Shown: positions 1-9,148 of the stretch, one piece after another
Layout of the letters: each line of letters starts with the position of its first letter
Numbering within the stretch: position 1 is the stretch's first letter
From: Pseudomonas bijieensis
GTDB taxonomy: Bacteria > Pseudomonadota > Gammaproteobacteria > Pseudomonadales > Pseudomonadaceae
NCBI RefSeq assembly: GCF_013347965.1
Contig: NZ_CP048810.1
Span: 3,224,001 to 3,288,000, forward strand
Reading direction: 5' to 3'
Length of the DNA: 64,000 bases
Translations under genes and position numbers: made by a program
The notes under the pieces: generated by a model
Seen by the model: the letters and a program-made list of their open reading frames with translations, nothing else
The model's database searches: none
What the model was told of the DNA's origin: nothing

Positions 1-377
1 CCCGTCGGCAAGTACGGTTTATCATGGGTAACCCTCTGTTGACCGACACGTTCCACGCCGATCGCTGGGATTATCTGTACAGCTTGCAGCCAGGCGGCGG
101 CGAGCGCCAACAGGAACGCATCAGCGTTATCTTCAACTCTAACGACCAACTCGTCAGCCTGTCGGGCGATTTCATGCCCGGCGTGAGCCGCGACGAGGCC
201 ATCATGGGCAAGGATAGCGGCACTACCGTTACCGATCCGACCCAGAACGCCGAACAGCCGAAACCGGAAAAACCGGCCAAGCCAGGTTCGTTGCTGGACC
301 AGATCCAGAAGGACGTGGACAAAGTCGAGACCGTACCAGTCCCGACGCCAGAGCCCCTGGATACTTCGCCGCAATAA
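1..377 (+). CDS. bamE: BamE outer-membrane assembly lipoprotein, 3' part
   Basis: This is the C-terminal part of BamE (OmlA/SmpA), a lipoprotein of the BAM complex that inserts beta-barrel proteins into the outer membrane. The open frame enters the window at base 3 and reads [12 protein letters not shown], the conserved core of the SmpA/OmlA fold, then [10 protein letters not shown] and a proline-rich, poorly conserved tail ending in TSPQ. The signal peptide and lipobox lie upstream of the window. The ATG at 24 is an internal methionine, not the start. In Pseudomonas bamE lies beside rnfH/ratA, as it does here, convergently. The family assignment is firm; only the gene start is missing. Confidence 0.9.
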   Translation, partial: RRQVRFIMGNPLLTDTFHADRWDYLYSLQPGGGERQQERISVIFNSNDQLVSLSGDFMPGVSRDEAIMGKDSGTTVTDPTQNAEQPKPEKPAKPGSLLDQIQKDVDKVETVPVPTPEPLDTSPQ

Positions 378-388
378 GTCGCAACATG

Positions 389-414
389 AAAAAACCCGGC
401 ATGCCGGGTTTTTT
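389..414. terminator. Bidirectional rho-independent terminator
   Basis: A perfect inverted repeat (AAAAAACCCGGC / GCCGGGTTTTTT around an AT centre) lies between the convergent bamE and rnfH genes. It has a T-tract on each strand, so it can end transcription from both sides. Confidence 0.85.
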
Positions 415-435
415 ATTGCCTGCGATTCAAGCGAG

Positions 436-738
436 TTACTGATCGGATTGGCGCGCTTGAGCAGCCTTGGCCGCCCGCAATCGACGAATTTCTTTAGGAT
501 CGGCCAGCAAAGGTCGATAAATCTCCAGCCGATCACCCGCCTGGACCACCTGCCGATCAGGATCGGTGACCACTTTGCCAAAAATCCCCACCGGGCAGGT
601 CGCCAGATCCAGTTCCGGGAACGCATCGGTAATGCCCGATGCCTTCAGCGCCGCGCGAACACTCGTGCCTTGCTGCACGGAAAATGTGCGCAGGACCTGG
701 CGGTCGACGCTGGCATACACCACTTCTATCTCAATCAA
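436..738 (-). CDS. rnfH: RnfH family (RatB/UPF0125) ubiquitin-like fold protein
   Basis: A 100-residue protein of the RnfH/UPF0125 family, which has a beta-grasp fold. It begins MIEIEVVYA, typical of the family, and carries the conserved segment CPVGIFGKVV followed by GDRLEIYRPLLADPKEIRRLRA near the C-terminus, then a basic tail. The start overlaps the stop of ratA by four bases (ATGA), so the two are probably translationally coupled, as in many gamma-proteobacteria. The biochemical role is not settled: it is named after its link to Rnf electron-transport genes, or RatB after the neighbouring RatA. Confidence 0.9.
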   Translation of the reverse strand: MIEIEVVYASVDRQVLRTFSVQQGTSVRAALKASGITDAFPELDLATCPVGIFGKVVTDPDRQVVQAGDRLEIYRPLLADPKEIRRLRAAKAAQARQSDQ

Positions 739-1178
739 CGCTTGAGCTCGGCATTCTGCTTGGCCCGCTGGCAGAACGCGTCGACCAGGGTATTGGCGGC
801 CTGATTGAACAGCGGCCCCAACGTCGCTCGCACCAATGGGCCGGCGTAGTCGAACGACAGGTCCAGGCTGATCTTGCAGGCCTTATCGCCCAGCGGCTTG
901 AACACCCAGACGCCGTGGAGCTGATTGAAGGGCCCCTCTTCCAGGTTCATCTCGATGGATTGCCCTGGCACCAGCGTATTGCGCGTGACGAAACGCTGGC
1001 TCAAGCCGCTCTTGGCAATGTTGAGGCTGGCGCGCATATGAATTTCAGAGCTCTCCAGCACCTCGGCGGATGCGCACCACGGCAGGAACTCCGGGTAGCT
1101 CGCCACATCGTTGACCAGGTCGTACAGCGCCTGCGCCGGGTAGGGCAGCAAGGCCGAGCGTTGAATATGTGTCGTCAT
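735..1178 (-). CDS. ratA: RatA, START-like/polyketide-cyclase fold protein
   Basis: A 147-residue protein of the SRPBCC (START-like) superfamily. It is known as RatA in Escherichia coli, where it binds 50S ribosomal subunits and hinders 70S formation; homologues relate to Coq10 and may bind ubiquinone. The start MTTHIQRSALLPYPAQALYDLVNDVASYPEFLPWC is the family N-terminus; a longer in-frame start ten codons upstream was not used because it adds non-conserved residues. The C-terminal helix FNQAANTLVDAFCQRAKQ is also typical. It lies first in a two-gene unit with rnfH. Which role dominates in Pseudomonas is not visible from sequence. Confidence 0.88.
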   Translation of the reverse strand: MTTHIQRSALLPYPAQALYDLVNDVASYPEFLPWCASAEVLESSEIHMRASLNIAKSGLSQRFVTRNTLVPGQSIEMNLEEGPFNQLHGVWVFKPLGDKACKISLDLSFDYAGPLVRATLGPLFNQAANTLVDAFCQRAKQNAELKR

Positions 1179-1185
1179 GTAAGCG

Positions 1186-2589
1186 TCACTTCCACAGCTG
1201 GGCGGCAAACACTACGAGAATGCCGATGGGCGCCACATAGCGCATCAAGAACAGGCTCAAGGCAAACAAAACCGGGCTGCGCAGCGACAATTCATCACGC
1301 ACCGCTTCACGCCCCATGACCCATCCTGCAAACACCACGAAACACAAACCACCCAATGGCAGCATGATCCGTGATGTGAAGAAATCAATCACGCCGAAGA
1401 AATCCAGTCCTCCGGTTGCGCCCCACTGGTAGAGATGAAACAACCCGCCTTCGTTCACGAAAAACTTCGCTTGCTTCCATATATTGAAGGAAAACACCGT
1501 GCCCAGGCCGACAAACCAGCAGGTGAAAGCCAGCCAGAAGGTCACCCAGGCGCGGCTGATGCGGGTCCGTTCAACCAAGTAGGCCACCATGGGTTCCAGC
1601 AGGGAAATGGCCGAGCTCCAGGCCGCGATGGCCACCAGGACAAAAAACACCACGCCCATCAATTGGCCGAAGGCCATGCTGCCGAAGGCAAAGGGCAGGC
1701 TGACAAACATCAACCCCGGCCCCTCGCTCGGGTTCAGGCCAGCGGCGAACACAATCGGAAACAATGCCACGCCCGCCAACAGCGACACGAAGGTATCCAG
1801 CAGTGCCACGCCAAAGACGGTCCGGGTCAAGGATGCGTTCTTGGGCATGTAGGCGCCGTAGATCATGATCGAGCCGACCCCGACGCTCAGGGAGAAAAAC
1901 GCGTGTCCCATCGCCGGTAACAGGCCATCCAGGACTTTCTCTGGCTGGAAGTCGAACATGAAGTGCACGCCTTCCATGAAATGCCCGGTGGTCATGCTGT
2001 AGCCCAGCAGCACCAGGATCATCACGAACAGCAACGGCATCATGATCCGCAGGCTGCGCTCAAGCCCGGCGACCACGCCCCGGGCAATCACCACCGCCGA
2101 GAGCACCATGAAGATCGTGTGCCAGAGGGTCAGCCTCCAGGGATCGGAGATCACGTTGCCGAAGTAGGCGCCCACCTGATCCGGCGTGGCCCCCTGGAAG
2201 TCCCCGCGCCCCATGTCGATGATGTAGTCCAGCGACCAGCCACCGACCACGCTATAGAAAGACAGGATCAACAGCGCCGTGATCATCCCGGCGAAGGCGC
2301 CCCACGACCATTTGGTCGAATGCCCCGCTTCCACCGCCAGCACCTTCAGGGCATTGGCCGGGCTTTGCCGGGCCCGACGACCAATCAGGGTTTCAGCCAG
2401 CATCACCGGAGCGCCGATGAGCGCAATGCACGCCAGGAACATCAGTACGAAGGCGCCGCCACCGTAGACGCCGACCATGTACGGAAACTTCCAGATACTA
2501 CCCAGCCCCACGGCAGAACCGGTCGCCGCGAGTATGAAGACCCAACGGCTAGCCCAACTGCCGTGGACAGAAACCTTGTCTGTCGACAT
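1186..2589 (-). CDS. Sodium-dependent transporter, NSS/SNF family
   Basis: A 467-residue inner-membrane protein of the neurotransmitter:sodium symporter family (LeuT fold), probably importing an amino acid or related solute with Na+. The N-terminus [27 protein letters not shown] is the diagnostic TM1 motif, with the unwound GSAVGLG segment that binds Na+ and substrate. About eleven to twelve hydrophobic segments follow. The start at MSTDKV is chosen over an upstream in-frame codon because it matches the family N-terminus. The gene is divergent from smpB and stops 7 bases before ratA begins, so it may be co-transcribed with ratA-rnfH. Its substrate cannot be inferred. Confidence 0.9.
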   Translation of the reverse strand: MSTDKVSVHGSWASRWVFILAATGSAVGLGSIWKFPYMVGVYGGGAFVLMFLACIALIGAPVMLAETLIGRRARQSPANALKVLAVEAGHSTKWSWGAFAGMITALLILSFYSVVGGWSLDYIIDMGRGDFQGATPDQVGAYFGNVISDPWRLTLWHTIFMVLSAVVIARGVVAGLERSLRIMMPLLFVMILVLLGYSMTTGHFMEGVHFMFDFQPEKVLDGLLPAMGHAFFSLSVGVGSIMIYGAYMPKNASLTRTVFGVALLDTFVSLLAGVALFPIVFAAGLNPSEGPGLMFVSLPFAFGSMAFGQLMGVVFFVLVAIAAWSSAISLLEPMVAYLVERTRISRAWVTFWLAFTCWFVGLGTVFSFNIWKQAKFFVNEGGLFHLYQWGATGGLDFFGVIDFFTSRIMLPLGGLCFVVFAGWVMGREAVRDELSLRSPVLFALSLFLMRYVAPIGILVVFAAQLWK

Positions 2590-2692
2590 CGTGATCACGC
2601 CCAAGCGTTCAAAAAAGAGGCCGCATTGTCCGGGATTCACTCAACGTGCTCAAGCACGCAGCTTCACCGTAGCCGACACGCACGCAACTGCC

Positions 2693-2698
2693 TATAAT
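2693..2698 (+). promoter_or_regulatory. Probable smpB -10 box
   Basis: A perfect TATAAT lies ten bases before the smpB ATG. A start site 6-8 bases downstream would place the transcript's 5' end within about five bases of the start codon, so the mRNA would be leaderless or nearly so. No good -35 hexamer is seen 16-18 bases upstream. Confidence 0.55.
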
Positions 2699-2707
2699 GC
2701 CGCCCCT

Positions 2708-3190
2708 ATGGCTAAACAGAAGAAACACCCCACAGGGACCATCGCGCAAAATAAAAAGGCGCGACACGATTACTTCATCGAACAGCGTTTCGAGGCTGGC
2801 ATGGTCCTGGCCGGTTGGGAAGTAAAGAGCTTGCGTGCCGGCAAGGCGCAGCTGGTTGACAGTTATGTGCTGCTCAAGGACGGCGAAGCCTGGCTGCTGG
2901 GCAGTCATATCACGCCGCTGACAACCGCCAGCACCCACGTGATCGCCGATCCGGTGCGCTCGCGCAAGCTGCTGCTCAACAAGCGCGAGCTGGAAAAACT
3001 CTTCGCGTCCGTGCAGCAGAAAGGCTACGCCTGCGTCTGTACGTCACTGTACTGGAGCAAGCACTTGATCAAGTGCGAAATTGCCCTGGGCAAGGGCAAG
3101 AAGGAATACGACAAGCGCGATACCGAACGCGAACGCGACGCCGGTCGCGAGTTGCAGCGCGCGGTGCGCAACAAGGGTAAGGAAGACTAG
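2708..3190 (+). CDS. smpB: SsrA-binding protein SmpB
   Basis: A 160-residue tmRNA-binding protein needed for trans-translation, the rescue of ribosomes stalled on mRNAs without stop codons. The sequence has the family hallmarks: [15 protein letters not shown], then [14 protein letters not shown], then [11 protein letters not shown], and the basic C-terminal tail [18 protein letters not shown] that enters the mRNA channel. A longer frame exists upstream, but homology starts at MAKQKKHP and a TATAAT lies just before it. No Shine-Dalgarno sequence is visible at this ATG. Its RNA partner ssrA lies about 9.3 kb downstream on the same strand, beyond the lactate genes. Confidence 0.97.
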   Translation: MAKQKKHPTGTIAQNKKARHDYFIEQRFEAGMVLAGWEVKSLRAGKAQLVDSYVLLKDGEAWLLGSHITPLTTASTHVIADPVRSRKLLLNKRELEKLFASVQQKGYACVCTSLYWSKHLIKCEIALGKGKKEYDKRDTERERDAGRELQRAVRNKGKED

Positions 3191-3210
3191 CCCGCTCTAC
3201 CGCATCCAGT

Positions 3211-3296
3211 GTGGGAGCGAGCCTGCTCGCGATGACGGTGTCACATCCGACATTGATGTGCCAGACACACCGCTTCGCGAGCAGGCTCGCTCCCAC
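3211..3296. repeat. REPIN (inverted pair of REP sequences)
   Basis: GTGGGAGCGAGCCTGCTCGC at the left is repeated in inverse orientation at the right (GCGAGCAGGCTCGCTCCCAC), with about 45 bases between. This is the REP doublet common in fluorescent pseudomonads and mobilised by RAYT transposases. It sits between smpB and the convergent lldR. Confidence 0.92.
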
Positions 3297-3326
3297 AGGT
3301 TCCGCATTCACTCCAAGAACCCACAG

Positions 3327-4094
3327 CTACATGCCTTTACGCCGCTCCGCCCGCGCCACCCGCTGCACCTCCTGGCGCACCTCTTCCAAGACTTCCTGCA
3401 CATACAAGATATGCCGGCTCGACACTTCCCGAGCCAGCTCGGCGTGCCCATCCATAATGGCTTGATACAATTCCCGATGCTGGCTGATCAGCATGTCGCG
3501 GGTTTCACTGCGCTGCTTGTACATGCCGCCGATGTTGGTCACCACGTTGCGCTTGAGCAGGTCGAACAACCCACGAATGGTGTGCAACAACACCGCATTG
3601 TGACTGGCTTCAGCAATCGCCAAGTGAAACCGGGCATCCGCCGCGCCCTCCTCTGCCCGACTCACCTCTTCGTGGCGCGAATAACAATCCTGTAGCGCTT
3701 CGAACGCCGCCGTCAGCCGCTCGCGGTCCACATCCGTGGCCCGCAGTGCTGCGTAGTACGCGCAGGAGGCTTCCAGCGTATGGCGAAACTCCAGCAAGTC
3801 ACGCTGCGCCTCGGGGTTGCTCTCCAGCAATTGCAACAGCGGATCACTGAACGTCGAGCCCAGCGACTCCACCACATAATTGCCGCCGCCCTGGCGACTG
3901 ACCAGCAGGCCCTTGGCCGCCAGTTTCTGGATCGCCTCGCGCAACGAAGGGCGTGACACGCCGAACTGTTCAGCCAGAGCCCGCTCAGCCGGCAACCGCT
4001 CACCGGACTTCAACGTACCCTCGAGGATCATTCCTTCAAGCCGCTCGACAATATCGTCAGACAAACGGCGCTGACGAATCTGATCAAACCCCAT
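3327..4094 (-). CDS. lldR: Lactate-responsive GntR/FadR repressor LldR
   Basis: A 255-residue transcription factor with an N-terminal winged helix-turn-helix (about residues 10-75, SGERLPAERALAEQFGVSRPSLREAIQKL) and a helical FCD effector domain. LldR represses lactate genes until L- or D-lactate binds. The ATG at 4094 is preferred over a GTG 15 bases upstream because GGAG lies 9 bases before it. It is divergent from lldP, and a GntR-type palindrome lies between them. Identity as LldR rests on the FadR-family sequence plus the lldP-lut-dld context; a related carboxylate sensor is the alternative. Confidence 0.88.
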   Translation of the reverse strand: MGFDQIRQRRLSDDIVERLEGMILEGTLKSGERLPAERALAEQFGVSRPSLREAIQKLAAKGLLVSRQGGGNYVVESLGSTFSDPLLQLLESNPEAQRDLLEFRHTLEASCAYYAALRATDVDRERLTAAFEALQDCYSRHEEVSRAEEGAADARFHLAIAEASHNAVLLHTIRGLFDLLKRNVVTNIGGMYKQRSETRDMLISQHRELYQAIMDGHAELAREVSSRHILYVQEVLEEVRQEVQRVARAERRKGM

Positions 4095-4240
4095 AACTCG
4101 ATTCTCCACGATCCCGACGGCTCGCCGGGCTCTCTATTCTGGCCCATCCGGGGCTTATCCACACCCATCAAAAACCGTTTGCATCAACGGATCAGATGCC
4201 GTCTGCACCGTTTATTCGACGAAAGTTTCAGGGCGGCAAA

Positions 4241-4270
4241 TTGACACACGACAACCAAGGCTTTTACCCT
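4241..4270 (+). promoter_or_regulatory. Candidate lldP promoter
   Basis: A perfect TTGACA (4241-4246) is followed after 18 bases by TACCCT (4265-4270), a weak -10. Transcription would begin near 4277, just before the LldR-type palindrome. Confidence 0.45.
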
Positions 4271-4287
4271 AGCCAACAGCGATTGTA

Positions 4288-4304
4288 AATTGGTATTACC
4301 AATT
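4288..4304. promoter_or_regulatory. LldR operator palindrome
   Basis: AATTGGTATTACCAATT is a 17-base perfect palindrome around a central T. It fits the FadR/GntR-type half-site TGGT..ACCA. It lies between lldR and lldP and downstream of the likely lldP start site, where a bound repressor would block transcription. Confidence 0.8.
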
Positions 4305-4356
4305 AACCAAAAACGCTGGCAGTGCCTGACCAACAACAATTAGGGGCCCACCCACT

Positions 4357-6051
4357 ATGCAAACCTGGCAACAGCTCTACAGCCCGCTCGGCAGCCTTGG
4401 CTTGTCCGCACTCGCGGCCGTCATTCCCATCGTATTTTTCTTCCTGGCCCTGGCGGTGTTTCGCCTCAAGGGGCACGTGGCCGGCAGCATCACCCTGGCC
4501 CTGGCCATTGCCGTGGCGATTTTCGCGTTCAACATGCCTGCGGACATGGCGTTTGCCGCCGCCGGCTATGGTTTTGCCTATGGCCTGTGGCCCATCGCCT
4601 GGATCATTGTCGCCGCCGTGTTCCTCTACAAACTGACGGTCAAGAGTGGTCAGTTCGAGGTGATTCGCAGCTCGGTGCTGTCGATTACCGATGACCAACG
4701 CCTGCAAGTGCTGTTGATCGGCTTTTGCTTCGGCGCGTTCCTGGAAGGCGCCGCCGGTTTCGGTGCTCCGGTGGCAATCACTGCCGCCCTGCTGGTCGGC
4801 CTGGGTTTCAACCCCCTGTACGCCGCGGGCCTGTGCCTGATCGCCAACACTGCCCCGGTAGCGTTTGGCGCGCTGGGTATTCCAATTATCGTGGCCGGCC
4901 AGGTCACCGGGATCGACGCCTTCAAGATCGGCGCCATGACCGGTCGCCAACTGCCCTTGCTATCGCTGTTCGTGCCGTTCTGGCTGGTGTTCATGATGGA
5001 CGGCCTGCGCGGCGTGCGGGAAACCTGGCCAGCCGCGCTGGTGGCAGGCTTGAGCTTCGCCATTACCCAATACTTCACGTCCAACTTCATTGGCCCGGAA
5101 CTGCCGGACATCACCTCGGCCCTGGCCAGCCTGATTTCCCTGACCCTGTTCCTGAAAGTCTGGCAGCCCAAGCGCACCGCGGGCGCCCAGATTGCCGGCG
5201 CCACTTCCAGCGCAGCGGTTACCGCCAGCGTCGGCGGTTTCGGCCAACCGCGCAGCACCGTGGCTTCGCCCTACAGCCTGGGGGAAATTATCAAGGCCTG
5301 GTCGCCGTTCCTGATCCTGACCGTGCTGGTGACGATCTGGACCCTGAAACCGTTCAAGGCGATGTTCGCCGCTGGCGGGTCCATGTACGGCTGGGTGTTC
5401 AACTTCGCCATCCCGCACCTGGACCAGATGGTGATCAAGGTCGCACCCATCGTGATCAACCCCACCGCCATTCCGGCCGTGTTCAAGCTTGACCCGATTT
5501 CCGCGACCGGCACGGCGATTTTCTTCTCCGCGCTGATCTCGATGCTGGTGCTGAAGATCAACATCAAAACTGGTCTTACCACTTTTAAAGAGACCTTTTT
5601 CGAACTGCGCTGGCCGATCCTGTCCATCGGTATGGTGCTGGCGTTCGCCTTCGTTACCAACTTCTCGGGCATGTCGTCGACCATGGCCCTGGTGCTGGCT
5701 GGAACAGGCGCGGCGTTCCCGTTCTTCTCGCCGTTCCTGGGTTGGCTGGGTGTGTTCCTGACCGGTTCCGATACTTCGTCCAACGCCCTGTTCAGCTCGC
5801 TGCAAGCCACCACCGCGCACCAACTCGGCGTCAACGACACCTTGCTCGTCGCGGCGAACACCAGTGGCGGCGTGACCGGCAAGATGATTTCGCCACAATC
5901 GATTGCAGTGGCCTGCGCGGCTACCGGGCTGGTGGGCAAGGAATCGGATCTGTTCCGTTTCACCCTCAAACACAGCCTATTCTTTGCAACGATTGTCGGC
6001 CTGATCACGTTGGCACAGGCCTACTGGTTCACCGGCATGCTGGTTCATTAA
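4357..6051 (+). CDS. lldP: L-lactate permease LldP
   Basis: A 564-residue polytopic inner-membrane protein of the lactate permease family, which imports L-lactate, D-lactate and glycolate with protons. It starts [29 protein letters not shown] and shows the conserved [27 protein letters not shown] segment and the C-terminal [22 protein letters not shown] / [19 protein letters not shown] motifs. Length is usual for the family (about 550-565). It heads the lactate gene set and is divergent from lldR, whose palindromic site lies 53 bases before the start, so it is presumably lactate-induced. Confidence 0.96.
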   Translation: MQTWQQLYSPLGSLGLSALAAVIPIVFFFLALAVFRLKGHVAGSITLALAIAVAIFAFNMPADMAFAAAGYGFAYGLWPIAWIIVAAVFLYKLTVKSGQFEVIRSSVLSITDDQRLQVLLIGFCFGAFLEGAAGFGAPVAITAALLVGLGFNPLYAAGLCLIANTAPVAFGALGIPIIVAGQVTGIDAFKIGAMTGRQLPLLSLFVPFWLVFMMDGLRGVRETWPAALVAGLSFAITQYFTSNFIGPELPDITSALASLISLTLFLKVWQPKRTAGAQIAGATSSAAVTASVGGFGQPRSTVASPYSLGEIIKAWSPFLILTVLVTIWTLKPFKAMFAAGGSMYGWVFNFAIPHLDQMVIKVAPIVINPTAIPAVFKLDPISATGTAIFFSALISMLVLKINIKTGLTTFKETFFELRWPILSIGMVLAFAFVTNFSGMSSTMALVLAGTGAAFPFFSPFLGWLGVFLTGSDTSSNALFSSLQATTAHQLGVNDTLLVAANTSGGVTGKMISPQSIAVACAATGLVGKESDLFRFTLKHSLFFATIVGLITLAQAYWFTGMLVH

Positions 6052-6125
6052 GTCATACACGCAATACTGGAAAAACCGACGCCGAACCGTGATTCGGCGT
6101 CTGCTATTCACAACCGGGTCTGCAA

Positions 6126-6161
6126 GGCTGCTGAAAGATTTCCTGGCTATATTCAGCAGCC
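6126..6161. other. Hairpin between lldP and lutA
   Basis: A 10-bp perfect inverted repeat, GGCTGCTGAA / TTCAGCAGCC, surrounds a 16-base loop. It has no T-tract, so it looks like an mRNA-processing or stabilising structure rather than a terminator. A second, shorter stem (GACGCCGAA / TTCGGCGTC, 6078-6101) precedes it and also lacks a T-tract. Confidence 0.45.
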
Positions 6162-6201
6162 TCAGCGGACGGATAACCGGGACCACCCGGAGACACGCCT
6201 G

Positions 6202-7026
6202 ATGAGCGAGCTTTTTTACAACGCCGTACCCAACGCGACCCGCGTCGCCCCGCCATTGCCCGAGCCTCGGCAGTACCCCAGCGAGAAACCTCGTCGGGTC
6301 TACCTGTTCGGAACGTGCGTGGTGGACCTGTTCTATCCCGAAGCGGGGATGGATGCGATTCATCTGCTGGAGCGCGAAGGGATCCGGGTGGACTACCCGC
6401 AAGGGCAAAGTTGCTGCGGCCAACCGGCCTACACCTCGGGCTACACCGAGCAGGCGCGGACGGTGGCGCGGGCGCAACTGGCCTTGTTTGCCGAAGATTA
6501 TCCGGTGGTGGTGCCCTCGGGTTCCTGCGCCGGCATGCTACGCGAGCATTACGCCGACTTGTTCAAGGACGAGCCGGAGACGCTCAAGCAGGTCCAGGCC
6601 CTGGCGGCGCGGACCTATGAACTGGCCGAATTCCTGCTGTTTGTCTGCAAGGTGCAGCTGCAGGACAGCGGCAAGCCGGTAAAAATCGCGCTGCACACGT
6701 CCTGCTCGGCACGGCGTGAAATGAACACCCACCTGCACGGTCGCGCATTGCTCGCGCAGTTGTGCAATGTGGAACGCGTCGAGCACAGCCACGAAAGTGA
6801 ATGCTGTGGTTTTGGTGGGACGTTCAGCGTGCGCATGCCGGATATTTCCGGTGCGATGGTGGCCGACAAGACCCGAGCGCTGAAGGAATCCGGCGCACAT
6901 CAGGTCGTCAGCGCCGACTGCGGTTGCTTGATGAACATCAACGGCGCGCTGGAAAAACAGCAGGAGGCGTTACGCGGCCAGCATCTGGCGAGTTTCCTCT
7001 GGCAGCGTACCGGAGGTGCCGCATGA
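6202..7026 (+). CDS. lutA: LutA/YkgE-type lactate oxidation subunit
   Basis: A 274-residue (Fe-S)-binding protein with two CCG domains, matching LutA/YkgE/LldE, one of three subunits of the L-lactate dehydrogenase complex that converts L-lactate to pyruvate. The first cysteine motif QSCCGQP lies near residue 70 and the second, SECCGFGGTFS, near residue 199; a GSCAGM motif lies between. CCG cysteines bind Fe-S clusters or contact heterodisulfide-type centres in related proteins. It follows lldP by 150 bases, and its stop overlaps lutB, so lutABC form one coupled unit. Confidence 0.92.
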   Translation: MSELFYNAVPNATRVAPPLPEPRQYPSEKPRRVYLFGTCVVDLFYPEAGMDAIHLLEREGIRVDYPQGQSCCGQPAYTSGYTEQARTVARAQLALFAEDYPVVVPSGSCAGMLREHYADLFKDEPETLKQVQALAARTYELAEFLLFVCKVQLQDSGKPVKIALHTSCSARREMNTHLHGRALLAQLCNVERVEHSHESECCGFGGTFSVRMPDISGAMVADKTRALKESGAHQVVSADCGCLMNINGALEKQQEALRGQHLASFLWQRTGGAA

Positions 7027-8477
7027 GCACGCCGACGCTGATCCCGACCATTGAGGTGCAGGAAGATTTTCGCGCCCGGGCCCACAAGGCTTTGGACGAC
7101 ACGCAACTGCGAAACAACTTTCGCAGCGCGATGGATTCACTGATGACCAAGCGGGCAACGTCCTTCAGCGATGCCCACGAAAGAGAACACCTGCGGGTGC
7201 TGGGCAATGCGGTCCGCGCCCGCGCGTTATCCAAGCTGCCCGACCTGCTCGAGCAACTTGAAACCAACCTGACCCGCAACGGTGTGAACGTGCACTGGGC
7301 GGAGACGGTGGACGAGGCCAATGGCATCGTCCTCTCGATCATCCGGGCTCACGAGGCGCGGCAAGTGATCAAGGGCAAATCGATGGTCAGCGAAGAGATG
7401 GAGATGAACCATTTCCTCGAGGCTCGGGACATTGAATGTCTCGAGTCCGACATGGGGGAGTACATCGTCCAGCTCGATCACGAGAAGCCTTCACACATCA
7501 TTATGCCGGCGATCCACAAGAACGCCGGTCAGGTCGCGTCCTTGTTCCACGACAAACTCGGCGTGGAGTACACCAAGGACGTTGACCAACTCATTCAGAT
7601 CGGTCGCAAGGTATTGCGGCAGAAATTCTTCGAAGCCGACATCGGCGTCTCCGGCGTCAACTTCGCCGTCGCCGAAACCGGCACGCTGCTGCTGGTGGAA
7701 AACGAAGGCAACGGGCGGATGTCCACCACCGTACCGCCGGTGCACATCGCCGTGACCGGCATCGAAAAAGTCGTGGAAAACCTGCGCGATGTCGTGCCAC
7801 TGCTTTCACTGCTGACCCGCTCGGCCCTCGGCCAGCCGATCACCACTTACGTCAACATGATCTCCGGCCCACGCAAGCCTGACGAACTCGACGGCCCTCA
7901 GGAAGTTCACCTGGTGCTGCTGGACAACGGTCGTAGCCAGGCGTTTGCCGACAGCGAATTGCGCCAGACCCTGAACTGCATCCGCTGCGGTGCCTGTATG
8001 AATCATTGCCCGGTCTATACCCGAATCGGCGGTCATGCCTACGGCGAGGTGTACCCGGGGCCTATCGGAAAAATCATTACGCCGCACATGGTCGGCCTGG
8101 CCAAGGTGCCGGACCACCCGAGCACGTCTTCACTGTGCGGCGCTTGCGGTGAAGTGTGCCCGGTAAAAATTCCAATCCCGGCTTTGCTGCGGCGGCTGCG
8201 GGAAGAAAACGTCAAGGCGCCGGACAGCCCCAACCAAGTGATGCGCGGCCAGGGCAGCAAATACTCGCCCAAGGAACGCTTCATCTGGAATGCCTGGGCC
8301 CGGCTCAACAGTTCGCCGCGGCTGTATCGGCTGTTCGGTTTCCTCGCCACGCGCCTGCGTGCCCTGACGCCTAAAAACGTCGGCCCGTGGACCCAGAACC
8401 ACAGCGCCCCCAAACCCGCCGCCCGCTCATTGCATGACCTGGCCCGCGAACACCTGAACCAGCAGGGAGACCGTTGA
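7023..8477 (+). CDS. lutB: LutB/YkgF-type lactate oxidation iron-sulfur protein
   Basis: A 484-residue protein with an N-terminal LUD domain (about residues 70-300) and a C-terminal ferredoxin-type region with two [4Fe-4S] motifs, CIRCGACMNHCPVY near residue 318 and CGACGEVCPVKIP near 371. It passes electrons within the LutABC complex during L-lactate oxidation. The start is the ATG overlapping the lutA stop (ATGA, MSTPTLIPTIEVQEDF); a longer frame begins within lutA but has no homology there. The order A-B-C matches other bacteria. Confidence 0.94.
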   Translation: MSTPTLIPTIEVQEDFRARAHKALDDTQLRNNFRSAMDSLMTKRATSFSDAHEREHLRVLGNAVRARALSKLPDLLEQLETNLTRNGVNVHWAETVDEANGIVLSIIRAHEARQVIKGKSMVSEEMEMNHFLEARDIECLESDMGEYIVQLDHEKPSHIIMPAIHKNAGQVASLFHDKLGVEYTKDVDQLIQIGRKVLRQKFFEADIGVSGVNFAVAETGTLLLVENEGNGRMSTTVPPVHIAVTGIEKVVENLRDVVPLLSLLTRSALGQPITTYVNMISGPRKPDELDGPQEVHLVLLDNGRSQAFADSELRQTLNCIRCGACMNHCPVYTRIGGHAYGEVYPGPIGKIITPHMVGLAKVPDHPSTSSLCGACGEVCPVKIPIPALLRRLREENVKAPDSPNQVMRGQGSKYSPKERFIWNAWARLNSSPRLYRLFGFLATRLRALTPKNVGPWTQNHSAPKPAARSLHDLAREHLNQQGDR

Positions 8478-9148
8478 TGAGCGCCAAGGACAATATCCTC
8501 GCCAAGCTGCGTAAAAGCCTGACAGGCGCCACACCGGTTGCCGACAACTTCGATGTCGACCTGGTGACGCAAACGTACCGCTATGCGCCCGAAGAACGTA
8601 TCCCGCAATTGCGCAAGCTGATGGAGGCGGTGCACACCGAAATCCATCTGACGTCCGGTGACGACTGGCCCGCGCTGCTGGCGCAGTTGCTGCGTGACCG
8701 CCAGCTGCCGAGCCTGCTCATCGCCCCGACCACGCCGCACGGGCAAAAAATCACACAGTTCTGGGCGAACAATCCAGACCTGCCAGCACTCAAGGCCTAC
8801 GACCGGCCAATAGAGGAATGGAAGGCCGAGTTATTCAATGACACCCCGGCCAGTCTGACCGGGACCCTCGGCGCCATCGCCGCTACCGGCAGCCTGATCC
8901 TCTGGCCTACGCGGGAAGAGCCGCGCCTGATGAGCCTGGTGCCACCGGTGCATTTCGCCCTGCTCAAGGCCAGCGAAATCCGCGACAACTTCTATGAGGT
9001 GCAGCAGGAATTCGAATGGGCCCAAGGCATGCCCACCAACGCCCTGCTGGTGTCCGGCCCGTCCAAGACCGCCGACATCGAACAAGTCCTGGCCTATGGC
9101 GCCCATGGTCCGAAGGATCTGGTGGTTTTGATTCTGGAGGACCAATGA
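8477..9148 (+). CDS. lutC: LutC/YkgG-type lactate oxidation subunit
   Basis: A 223-residue LUD-domain protein, the third subunit of the LutABC L-lactate oxidation complex. The ATG overlaps the lutB stop by one base (TGATG); the preceding in-frame TTG was not used. Conserved LUD features include GTLGAIAATGSLILWPTREEPRLMSLVPPVHFALL in the C-terminal half and the final GAHGPKDLVVLILE. It has no cysteine clusters, as expected for LutC. The downstream dehydrogenase gene overlaps its stop by four bases. Confidence 0.92.
   Translation: MSAKDNILAKLRKSLTGATPVADNFDVDLVTQTYRYAPEERIPQLRKLMEAVHTEIHLTSGDDWPALLAQLLRDRQLPSLLIAPTTPHGQKITQFWANNPDLPALKAYDRPIEEWKAELFNDTPASLTGTLGAIAATGSLILWPTREEPRLMSLVPPVHFALLKASEIRDNFYEVQQEFEWAQGMPTNALLVSGPSKTADIEQVLAYGAHGPKDLVVLILEDQ

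Noticed and set aside
3211..3296. Small genes in the REPIN after smpB
   Set aside because: The short frames run through an inverted REP pair and have no start signals.
4960..5973. Long antisense frame across lldP
   Set aside because: Same reason: shadow of lldP, with no ribosome-binding site and low-complexity composition.
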